This document shows, one piece after another, positions 1-7,170 of a DNA stretch of 64,000 nucleotides. The notes beneath the pieces are model-generated. The model was not told where the DNA came from. It did no database searches and saw only the letters and a list, made by a program, of their open reading frames with translations. This stretch comes from Ruminococcus sp. YE71. Lineage in GTDB: Bacteria > Bacillota > Clostridia > Oscillospirales > Ruminococcaceae. The stretch is from NCBI RefSeq assembly GCF_900119155.1, contig NZ_FPIR01000014.1, positions 1 to 64,000 of the forward strand, given 5' to 3'. Made by a program: the position numbers and the translations under genes. How positions within the stretch are numbered: position 1 is the first letter of the stretch; each line of letters begins with the position of its first letter.

Positions 1-190
1 CGGGTTCGGAGTGCTGAAAGAAGATCATGGCTTCAGAAGATTCCTTTGCAGGGGCAAAAACAACATCAAAACAGAGTTCATTTTGCTCGGGCTGGCATAC
101 AACATAAAGAAACTTTTTACGAAGATCTCGGGAAACCGACTCGGAATATCTCTTTTTGAACTAAAATCGGCATAAAACCAACAGAACAAA
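1..190. other. left edge, no gene recognised
   Basis: I see no convincing coding frame here. Short open frames exist on both strands but have no recognisable domain and no good ribosome binding site. The stretch lies beyond the terminator of the HNH gene, so it may be the 3' flank of a gene outside the window. Confidence 0.4.
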
Positions 191-230
191 ACACCCCCGA
201 GTTCTCTTTTTGAAGAGGGCTTGGGGGTGT
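185..230 (-). terminator. rho-independent terminator after HNH gene
   Basis: An 11-bp stem (ACACCCCCGAG pairing with CTTGGGGGTGT, one G-T pair) is followed on the minus strand by a T-rich tail (TTTTGTTCTGTT). It sits about 125 bases beyond the stop of the HNH gene and fits termination of that transcript. Confidence 0.6.
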
Positions 231-353
231 GCGCGCTGAAAATGCCTATTTTACAAAGCATTGTATTTGACGGGTTTGATGTGCGGATATTGAGAGGGAG
301 TGCTGATGGTGCAACAGCTCCTGTTTTTCTGCCAGATAGCTGGATGGGTCTCT

Positions 354-833
354 TTATTCGTCGAAAAACAGATGTATGCCGTAGTCTATCTGTTCCGCAA
401 CATCCTCGTTGGTCTTTGTTCCGCTCTTTTTTCTGTTGCAGCGCCAGCACAGGACTTGCAGATTATCCTCGTCGTCACCCGAACCGCCCTGCTTCACGGG
501 AACGATGTGATCGACCTCCAGCAGAAGATAATCCCCGAGCCCCTCGGCGTAGCTGTTGAGGAAGTCTCTTGAAATGCCGCATATCTGACAGGTGTAATTG
601 TCGCGTTCGAGGATGTGTTCCTTCATTTTGGAGGTGACATAACGCCGTTCACGGGTCGCACGCTGTTCGGCTTCTTTTTTGTCTATGCCACGCTTGTATT
701 TTCTGTATCTCAGCCTGCTTTTTATCCACGCGAAGAGCAGAAAAAACAAAAGCAGCGCCAGCAGTATCATTATGCCCCTGTAACCGAGAACTCCGATAAT
801 TTCCGCCGACAACTTTTTCATATACCGTATCAA
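354..833 (-). CDS. membrane-anchored HNH endonuclease domain protein
   Basis: This 159-residue protein has one strongly hydrophobic segment at about residues 18-37 (GIMILLALLLFFLLFAW), then a basic linker, then an HNH nuclease fold at about 70-140. Visible are the CxxC of YTCQICG, the core LEVDHIVPVKQGG with Asp-His, an asparagine (DNLQVLC) and the second CxxC of LCWRCN, the standard zinc-binding HNH layout. The predicted start is TTG, because AGGGGG lies about 10 bases upstream of it; an ATG four codons later has no good binding site. The nuclease domain is probably cytoplasmic and tethered to the membrane. Substrate and role are unknown. It is transcribed alone, divergently from the glycosyltransferase operon. 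Confidence 0.8.
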   Translation of the reverse strand: MIRYMKKLSAEIIGVLGYRGIMILLALLLFFLLFAWIKSRLRYRKYKRGIDKKEAEQRATRERRYVTSKMKEHILERDNYTCQICGISRDFLNSYAEGLGDYLLLEVDHIVPVKQGGSGDDEDNLQVLCWRCNRKKSGTKTNEDVAEQIDYGIHLFFDE

Positions 834-895
834 CGCCGAACATCCCCCTTTCTGCCATGTGGCAGATATACCGCCGACAGTTTTTCGATGAGTAT

Positions 896-924
896 ATTAT
901 AACATTTCTCGTGGCGATAATCAA
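896..924 (-). promoter_or_regulatory. promoter of HNH gene
   Basis: On the minus strand TTGATT (-35), 17 bases, then TATAAT (-10) lie about 63 bases upstream of the HNH start codon. Confidence 0.6.
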
Positions 925-1005
925 CCCTTCCACGGGATAGCTTTATACGGTGCGGTTCGTCGGTTCAACGCATGGATAATACTTACAGGTTTTTGAAAAT
1001 AGCAC

Positions 1006-1034
1006 TTGCATTTTCTTTATAAATGTAGTATAAT
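1006..1034 (+). promoter_or_regulatory. promoter of polysaccharide operon
   Basis: TTGCAT, a 17-base spacer and a perfect TATAAT stand 34 bases before the glycosyltransferase start codon. Confidence 0.7.
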
Positions 1035-1067
1035 AATAGAGTATGAGCGAATATCGGAGGTGAGCTG

Positions 1068-1907
1068 ATGAATACTAAGGAAGTACTGCCCGCATATACC
1101 GTCGTGATGTCGGTATACAGCGGCGAAAAAGCCGAATTTCTGCGCGAGAGCCTTACAAGTATGCTTACGCAGACCCACCCGTGCAGTCAGCTGATACTCG
1201 TCTGTGACGGCGGTCTGACGGATGAGCTCGACAGCGTTATCGCGGAGCTGAGGTCGCAGTACCCCGTTCTGAGGGTCATCAGGACAAAGGAGCCGCAGGG
1301 CGTGGGCGCGTGTGCGAACGCCGCTCTCAGACGTGCAAAGACAGAATATATCGTGAAGATGGATTCGGATGATATCTCACTGCCCGACAGGTGCGAACGT
1401 CAGCTTCGGTATCTTGCGGAACACCCCGAGGTCGATATGCTCGGAGCGTACATCGAGGAATTCGATTCGGACAGCGGCGAGCATATCGCTGAACGCTGCA
1501 CTCCCCTCACCCACTCCGAGATAACCCGCTTCGCAAAACGGCGCAATCCCTTCAACAACCAGACCCTCGTCTACAAGCGCTCGGCAGCTGTCAGAGCAGG
1601 CGGCTATACGACCGTCCGCAGGTGCGAGGACTTTGAGTTCGTTGTGAGGATGCTCATGAACGGTGCGGTCGGCGCTAACCTGCCCGAAGTTCTGGTGCGC
1701 TACCGCGTCACAAAGGATAATCTCACCCGCAGACGCAATCTCAACAATACGGTCAGCTTCATCGCGGTAAGATGGCATAACCACACCGAGGGTTTCTCGT
1801 CACTGACGGATTTTCTCATCCCCTGTGCGGCACAGCTGCTGCTGTTCATTCTGCCGCAGAGGCTCACGGGGCTGTTCTACAGCAAGCTGCTGCGCAAACC
1901 GTCATGA
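1068..1907 (+). CDS. glycosyltransferase family 2
   Basis: The 279-residue product has a GT-A fold of glycosyltransferase family 2, which transfers a sugar from a nucleotide-sugar donor. The N-terminal strand (TVVMSVYSGE) opens the Rossmann-like core, the metal-binding DxD motif is seen as DSDD at residues 99-102, and the acceptor-side motif is RRCEDFEF. The C-terminal 30 residues are hydrophobic (IPCAAQLLLFILPQ), suggesting membrane association. GGAGGTGA lies 5 bases before the ATG. It is the first gene of a tight operon with CpsC/CpsD homologues, so it probably builds a capsule or exopolysaccharide repeat unit. The sugar specificity is not readable. Confidence 0.85.
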   Translation: MNTKEVLPAYTVVMSVYSGEKAEFLRESLTSMLTQTHPCSQLILVCDGGLTDELDSVIAELRSQYPVLRVIRTKEPQGVGACANAALRRAKTEYIVKMDSDDISLPDRCERQLRYLAEHPEVDMLGAYIEEFDSDSGEHIAERCTPLTHSEITRFAKRRNPFNNQTLVYKRSAAVRAGGYTTVRRCEDFEFVVRMLMNGAVGANLPEVLVRYRVTKDNLTRRRNLNNTVSFIAVRWHNHTEGFSSLTDFLIPCAAQLLLFILPQRLTGLFYSKLLRKPS

Positions 1908-1933
1908 ATACCTGACAAAAAGGAAGTAATATA

Positions 1934-2737
1934 ATGATAATAGATATCCATACTCACGCTTTCAGTCCGAAGATAGCGGACAAGGCCATAACGCAGCTGT
2001 CCGAAAGGTCGGGGCTCGAACCCTATACACGCGGACTGACTACCCAGCTTCTCGCTCGGATGGATGAATGGGGCGTGGACAAGTCCTGCGTGCTTTCGAT
2101 AGCCACAAAGCCCGAACAGCAGACAGTCGTGAACAACTGGGCTGCTTCGGCGGCGCAGGAGAGCGACAGGTTCATCCCCTTCGGCAGCGTCCACCCCGAC
2201 GCGCCCGACTGCATCGACGAGATCGCACGCATCAAGTCCCTCGGGCTGAAAGGAATAAAAATGCACCCCGATTATCAGAAGTTCATGGTCGATGACCCCC
2301 GTCTTGACCCGATGTATGAGGCTATCGCCGCTTCGGGTCTGCCGCTCATCCTCCACGCAGGATGGGACTGGGTGTCCCCCGACCTGATACACTGTCCGCC
2401 CGAACGTTCGGCGAAGCTGGCAAAGCGCCATCCCGACCTGAAGCTGATACTCGCACATATGGGCGGAAACGACCAGTGGCACCTTGTCCATGAGATGCTG
2501 GCAGGGATCGAGGGGGATGTCTACTTCGACACGTCTTTCACGGCTAACTGCCCCGACAGACTGATGGAGGACATAATCGCAAAGCACGGTGCCGACCGCA
2601 TACTGTTCGGCAGCGACAGCCCCTGGGAAAGCGCACAGCACATGATAGAAAAGCTGCTGCGCATCAATATCTCCGACGACGACAGAGAACTCATCCTCGG
2701 CAAGAACGCCGAACGGCTGCTGTTCACGGAGGAATAA
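1934..2737 (+). CDS. amidohydrolase family 2 (TIM-barrel metal hydrolase)
   Basis: The 267-residue protein shows the amidohydrolase-2 signature: HxH at His6/His8 (IDIHTHAF), KMH at 109-111, His141 (LHAGWDW), His175 (LAHMGG) and Asp228 (FGSDSPW), together the usual mono- or binuclear metal site on a TIM barrel. Relatives hydrolyse or decarboxylate small molecules; the substrate here is unknown. It sits between the glycosyltransferase and the Wzz-like gene, 26 and about 30 bases from each. In many polysaccharide operons that place holds a PHP-type tyrosine phosphatase (CpsB/YwqE), so a role connected with the neighbouring kinase is conceivable but unproven. Confidence 0.85.
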   Translation: MIIDIHTHAFSPKIADKAITQLSERSGLEPYTRGLTTQLLARMDEWGVDKSCVLSIATKPEQQTVVNNWAASAAQESDRFIPFGSVHPDAPDCIDEIARIKSLGLKGIKMHPDYQKFMVDDPRLDPMYEAIAASGLPLILHAGWDWVSPDLIHCPPERSAKLAKRHPDLKLILAHMGGNDQWHLVHEMLAGIEGDVYFDTSFTANCPDRLMEDIIAKHGADRILFGSDSPWESAQHMIEKLLRINISDDDRELILGKNAERLLFTEE

Positions 2738-2767
2738 TACCGCACTCTTAGGATAATGGAGGAAGAA

Positions 2768-3583
2768 ATGGAAGAACGTGAATTAGAGGTGAACCTGCGG
2801 AGGGTCTGCCGTCTTATATTCAGCAAGATACTGTACATCGCGGCTGCGGCTGTTTTCGGGCTCATCGCAGGATTCGTATTTGCAAAGGTCATCCTGCCTG
2901 TGAAGTACACATCCTCGATCTCGATATATGTGAACAACTACACCGCCGCCAGCGACGTTGTGCAGGAAGGAAAGATAAACGCGCAGGATATCCAGACCTC
3001 GAAAGCGCTTGCAGGCACTTATATCGTTATACTACAGGACGATATCGTGTATGACGAGGTGTCGGACAGGCTGATAAAATGCTACGACATAGATTCTCTC
3101 GGGAAAGTATTCAACATCGAGGAGAAAGAGGTCACCGACGAGAACGGGCAGAAGGTAACGAAGCCCTGCATCTCGGCAGACCAGATACGCTCGCTCGTGA
3201 ACATCGAGGCGGTCAATGAGACAGAGGTAATAAGTATCACCGCCACAACACAGAATCCCGAGCTTTCGGCAGATATATGCACATTCATTTCCGAGATCGC
3301 CCCCGAACTGCTGACAAGAACTACCCGTGCAGGTTCGGTGGAGACGATAGGCAGCGCAAAAATACCCACCGAGCCTTCGTCACCGAACGTGAAGAAATAC
3401 GCGGTGCTCGGGATGCTGGCAGGCGGCTTTATCGCTGCGGCTGCGGTCATCATCATCGATATGCTGGACAACACCATCAACGACGGCGATGATATAAAGA
3501 AATACTTTGCGGATATCCCCGTTCTCGCGGAGATCCCCGACCTGAACGATACCAAGGGAGGCACACAATATGACTACAAATAA
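2768..3583 (+). CDS. Wzz/CpsC-like chain-length and kinase-adaptor protein
   Basis: This 271-residue protein has the polysaccharide co-polymerase layout: a transmembrane helix at about 20-42, an extracellular domain, the proline motif PTEPSSPN near 200, and a second transmembrane helix at about 212-234, followed by a short cytoplasmic tail. Such proteins regulate chain length and activate a partner tyrosine kinase. An ATG 12 bases upstream exists, but GGAGG overlaps it and is correctly spaced for the ATG at 2768, so I prefer this start. The coding region overlaps the kinase gene by 14 bases, the usual arrangement of Gram-positive CpsC/CpsD pairs. Confidence 0.85.
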   Translation: MEERELEVNLRRVCRLIFSKILYIAAAAVFGLIAGFVFAKVILPVKYTSSISIYVNNYTAASDVVQEGKINAQDIQTSKALAGTYIVILQDDIVYDEVSDRLIKCYDIDSLGKVFNIEEKEVTDENGQKVTKPCISADQIRSLVNIEAVNETEVISITATTQNPELSADICTFISEIAPELLTRTTRAGSVETIGSAKIPTEPSSPNVKKYAVLGMLAGGFIAAAAVIIIDMLDNTINDGDDIKKYFADIPVLAEIPDLNDTKGGTQYDYK

Positions 3584-4310
3584 CCGCCGACCTCCCAAGA
3601 GATATTTCACACTGCTCGATAAGGAGCTGTCGTTTCAGGCGACAGAGGCGTTCAAGACGCTGAGAACGAACCTTATGTTCAGCCTTGCCACCAAGGACAG
3701 CAAGGCGTTCGCGGTGACGAGTTCGATACAGCATGAGGGCAAATCCACCATGACCGCGAACCTCGCCCTGACCTTCGTTCAGATGCAGGCAAAGGTGCTT
3801 CTCATCGACGCAGACCTCAGAAAACCCACTCAGCAGAGACTGTTCAAGCTGAAAAACAAAGAGGGTCTCAGCACCCTCCTCGCGGGGCTGAGCACGTTCA
3901 GGGACGTAGTTTGCAGAGACATCATCCCCGGGCTCGACGTGCTGACAAGCGGCCCTATACCGCCTAACCCTTCGGAAATGCTCGGCTCGGAGCGGATGAA
4001 AAAAATGCTCTCCGACCTGTCATCACGCTACGACTACATAATCATCGACACGCCGCCCATCAACATCGTCACCGACGCTCTCACCCTGTCGGATTCGATA
4101 GCGGGTGTGGTACTCGTGGCGATGTCGGGCGTTACGACGGTAGACAGCTACAAACAGGCCGTCGAAGCGGTGGAATTCGCAAACGGAACGATACTCGGTT
4201 CGGTCATCACGAATGTTCCCGCAGGCACAGGCAGACACAGCTACAAGAACTACGGGAAACTCGGCTACGGCTATTACGGCAAAAAGACCGACAGACCCAT
4301 CGACGACTGA
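3570..4310 (+). CDS. CpsD/YwqD-type bacterial tyrosine kinase
   Basis: The 246-residue protein is a cytoplasmic BY-kinase. Walker A-prime lies at 51-60 (SSIQHEGKST, with QH where most members have PG), the second Walker motif at 77-86 (LLIDADLRKP), Walker B at 157-163 (YIIIDTP), and a tyrosine-rich C-terminus (YKNYGKLGYGYYGKK) provides the autophosphorylation cluster. The upstream gene supplies the membrane activator, and they are translationally coupled. The pair should control polysaccharide polymerisation or export. No PHP-type phosphatase gene is seen in the operon. Confidence 0.88.
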   Translation: MTTNNRRPPKRYFTLLDKELSFQATEAFKTLRTNLMFSLATKDSKAFAVTSSIQHEGKSTMTANLALTFVQMQAKVLLIDADLRKPTQQRLFKLKNKEGLSTLLAGLSTFRDVVCRDIIPGLDVLTSGPIPPNPSEMLGSERMKKMLSDLSSRYDYIIIDTPPINIVTDALTLSDSIAGVVLVAMSGVTTVDSYKQAVEAVEFANGTILGSVITNVPAGTGRHSYKNYGKLGYGYYGKKTDRPIDD

Positions 4311-4329
4311 TACGAAAGGACGATAGATA

Positions 4330-5187
4330 ATGCTTACAACGAAAAAAGTCGGGAACGTCAGCTTCACCGCCAGCACCAACGGCGCGGAACTGCACTCGAT
4401 AAAGATAGGTGACGAGGAATACCTCTGGCAGTGCGGAGACGCCTGGAAGCGCTACGCTCCCATACTCTTCCCCTTCATCTGCTCCCCGTCCGGCAAGACC
4501 TACAAGGCTGACGGCAAGGAGTACCATATGCCTGGCAATCACGGATTCGCAAGGGACAGCGAGTTCACACTTGTGGGCGAGACCGACCACAGCGTCACCT
4601 ACGAGCTGACCTCCGACGAAACCACCCTTGAATGGTACCCCTACGATTTCCGCCTTGAAGTGAGCTACTCCATAGCGGCAGGAAGGGTATTCTGCTCGTT
4701 CATGGTCACCAACACGGGCAAGAAGGATATGTACTTCTATCTCGGCGGACACCCCGCTTTCGCCTGCGACATCGAGGGCGGCAAGTGCATGGTTCGCTAC
4801 GAACAGGCTGAGACCATCGTACAGCCAACTCCCGACGGCGAGCGCACCATCCTCGACCACGAGCGGGTCATCGAGCTGACAAGAGATTTGTTCAAGTACG
4901 ACGTTATCATGAAGGACGCACCCGAATCGAAGGAGATCACCCTTCTGCGTGACGACGGCGGCTTTGTCAGGGTGTACTTTCCGAATTCGGAGTGCATCGC
5001 AGTGTGGACAGCCACCGACCCTGCGGCGCAGTTCATCTGTCTGGAGCCGTGGACGAGCGTGCCCGTTTACGCAGACGACGAGTTTGAGGACATAGAGAAG
5101 AAGCCCCACGCCATCAGGCTCGCTCCCGACGAAGAGCATTACTACACATTCTCCATCGAGGCAGGTAAGCACAAATGCGGGCAGTGA
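4330..5187 (+). CDS. aldose 1-epimerase family protein
   Basis: The 285-residue protein matches the galactose-mutarotase-like fold: [19 protein letters not shown] near the start, a PGNHGFARD motif near residue 70, GGHPAFAC near 140 and CLEPWTSVP near 240. It resembles the LacX branch rather than classic GalM. Members interconvert alpha and beta anomers of hexoses or hexose-6-phosphates. It lies 19 bases after the kinase and its 3' end overlaps dtd by 13 bases, so it is part of the same transcript. Confidence 0.85.
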   Translation: MLTTKKVGNVSFTASTNGAELHSIKIGDEEYLWQCGDAWKRYAPILFPFICSPSGKTYKADGKEYHMPGNHGFARDSEFTLVGETDHSVTYELTSDETTLEWYPYDFRLEVSYSIAAGRVFCSFMVTNTGKKDMYFYLGGHPAFACDIEGGKCMVRYEQAETIVQPTPDGERTILDHERVIELTRDLFKYDVIMKDAPESKEITLLRDDGGFVRVYFPNSECIAVWTATDPAAQFICLEPWTSVPVYADDEFEDIEKKPHAIRLAPDEEHYYTFSIEAGKHKCGQ

Positions 5188-5636
5188 TACAGCGCGTGAC
5201 CTCTGCTTCGGTCACAGTGGACGGAAATATCATCGGAAGCATCGGGAACGGTCTGCTCATACTCTTCGGGGCGGCGTCGGGCGATACCGAGACCGACTGC
5301 GAAAAGCTTGCGGATAAGATAGTCAAGCTCCGCATCTTCTCCGACGAAAACGACAAGACGAACCTCTCGGTCAACGATGTGGGCGGCGACCTGCTGGTGG
5401 TTTCGCAGTTCACGCTCTGCGCCGACTGCTCTCATGGCAACCGCCCCAGCTTCAAGGAGAAAGCCTGCGAGCCGAAACGTGCGGAAGAGCTTTACGAGCT
5501 GTTCAAAAAGCTCTGCGCGGAGCGCATCGGCGGCAAGGTCGAGTGCGGAAGCTTCGGCGCGGATATGACAGTCGCGCTCGTGAACGACGGCCCGTTCACC
5601 ATCATACTCGACTGCGAGAACGGAAAGATACTCTGA
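5175..5636 (+). CDS. dtd: D-aminoacyl-tRNA deacylase
   Basis: The 153-residue product has the full DTD pattern: [13 protein letters not shown] at the N-terminus, the SQFTL motif with its catalytic threonine near residue 80, and the C-terminal NDGPFT (usual NxGPxT) carrying the cross-subunit Gly-cisPro. The enzyme removes D-amino acids and glycine from tRNA. It overlaps the end of the epimerase gene and is probably the last gene of the operon. Length and start fit the family. Confidence 0.95.
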   Translation: MRAVIQRVTSASVTVDGNIIGSIGNGLLILFGAASGDTETDCEKLADKIVKLRIFSDENDKTNLSVNDVGGDLLVVSQFTLCADCSHGNRPSFKEKACEPKRAEELYELFKKLCAERIGGKVECGSFGADMTVALVNDGPFTIILDCENGKIL

Positions 5637-5698
5637 CATCAGACGGCAGAATGCACATAGTTTCGAGCCGAAAACAGGATATTTTCACCGTTTTGTCA

Positions 5699-5727
5699 TT
5701 GACTAACGGCATCAAATGATGTATAAT
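5699..5727 (+). promoter_or_regulatory. promoter of WG-repeat lipoprotein
   Basis: TTGACT, a 17-base spacer and TATAAT stand 67 bases before the lipoprotein start codon. Confidence 0.75.
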
Positions 5728-5794
5728 AAAGATTGCGGTATCATAGATATACAGCCGCGAAAAGCTAAGGAGACATTTTACACGGAGGGTAAAA

Positions 5795-7126
5795 ATGAAA
5801 TTGAAAAAGAAGATACTGTCGATACTTTCGGCGGCAGCGCTTGCGCTCTCACTGGCAGGATGCACGCTCCCCGGAACTCAGACAGCCGACACCGACTTCT
5901 ACAATGCAGAGCTCGACTACGAAGAAGCCGAGCTTTCGACAAACGGAGTCGTGAATTATGCCTGGTCGATAAAGCCTGCCGTTCAGGCTGAAAACATGAT
6001 AGTTTTCGACGGCAGCCAGATAGACCCCGACAGCCCGTACTACAACGATATGTACGAGCGCATCGCTATCATCTGTCAGAACGGTCAGTACGGCTTCATG
6101 GACTACAAGGGCAACCTGCTCGCTCAGCCGAAGTTCAAGTACTATCTGCTCGACCCCTGCGGTCAGGTCGTTCTCTACAACGTCACCGACGAAAAACACA
6201 ACGTCCGCGAATACTGCACGATGGATAAGGACGGTCACATAACCACCGACTACACCCCCACGACAGGCACCCGCGTAAAGTACTACTACGACGTTGACAA
6301 CAAAAAGACCTATATCTCCCGCGAGTCGGACGACTGGAAAGTTCAGGTGTTCGACGGAAAGAATTCGGTTGTCGCCGAAAAGGCGGACGTTTCCGAAGAG
6401 TACGGCAGGATAGAGGTCATCGAGTCGGACAGCGCTATCAAGCAGTACGGTCTTGTGGCTGACAACAAGGTGCTCCTCGACTTCGAGTATACGGGATTCT
6501 ACGCGCCGCGCTACAAGAGCACCGAGATAACTGCCGTTGCTCTCGAAAAGGACGGTAAATGGGCTTACTTCAACGAGAAGGGCGACGAGCTCATCAAGTT
6601 CAACTGCGAGGCGGTCTACAGCTCCTACAACGGCGAGCTTACCGACGCTATAGATTCGGGTCACCCCTACCTCTTCTCCGAGGATATCGTGGCGGTAAGC
6701 ATCAACTACTCCTTCGGCTACTACAACCACGAGGGCAAGTGCCTTGTTCGTTCCAGCGAGTTCAGTCAGGCAAGACCTGTTCACCATGGAAAAGCCTGGG
6801 TATGCTCGGACGGTCTGTGGGGAGTCATCCGCTTCGGCGATGAGGAGGCCGAGCCCGAGGAGATCATCACCATAACCTCCACCGCGACCACCACAACCAC
6901 CTGGGCGACATGGGCGACGACAACAACGTCCGATGACAACGACAGCTCAGAGAGCGAATGGTCTGACACTCAGCCTGCATGGACTGACGAACCTTCTACC
7001 ACCGACCCCTACATCCCTGACGATGATTCTCAGCCCGTATGGTCTGATACCGAGCCTGTCTGGACAGATCCTCCTGTCGAGACCGACCCGCCTGTCATTC
7101 CCGATCCGCCCGAGATCATCGAATAA
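5795..7126 (+). CDS. WG-repeat lipoprotein with Pro/Thr/Asp-rich tail
   Basis: The 443-residue protein starts with a lipoprotein signal peptide (lipobox LAGC, cysteine at residue 23). The middle contains several WG/KWG-type beta repeats (NGQYGFMDYKGNLLAQPKF, DGKWAYFNEKGDELI, FGYYNHEGKC, DGLWGVIRF). From about residue 360 the chain is low-complexity: a Thr-rich run, then repeats of the form QPxWSDTEPVWTD and a Pro/Asp-rich end. It is likely anchored to the outer face of the membrane, with the tail reaching through the wall. WG repeats occur in binding proteins of unknown ligand. It has its own promoter and GGAGG binding site. Confidence 0.8.
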   Translation: MKLKKKILSILSAAALALSLAGCTLPGTQTADTDFYNAELDYEEAELSTNGVVNYAWSIKPAVQAENMIVFDGSQIDPDSPYYNDMYERIAIICQNGQYGFMDYKGNLLAQPKFKYYLLDPCGQVVLYNVTDEKHNVREYCTMDKDGHITTDYTPTTGTRVKYYYDVDNKKTYISRESDDWKVQVFDGKNSVVAEKADVSEEYGRIEVIESDSAIKQYGLVADNKVLLDFEYTGFYAPRYKSTEITAVALEKDGKWAYFNEKGDELIKFNCEAVYSSYNGELTDAIDSGHPYLFSEDIVAVSINYSFGYYNHEGKCLVRSSEFSQARPVHHGKAWVCSDGLWGVIRFGDEEAEPEEIITITSTATTTTTWATWATTTTSDDNDSSESEWSDTQPAWTDEPSTTDPYIPDDDSQPVWSDTEPVWTDPPVETDPPVIPDPPEIIE

Positions 7127-7133
7127 AAAAATC

Positions 7134-7168
7134 AAGCTCTGCACTTTGAACGGTGCAGAGCTTTTTTG
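7134..7168. terminator. bidirectional terminator
   Basis: A perfect 11-bp stem, AAGCTCTGCAC with GTGCAGAGCTT around an 8-base loop, has a T run on both strands. It separates the convergent lipoprotein and GGDEF genes. Confidence 0.85.
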
Positions 7169-7170
7169 AT

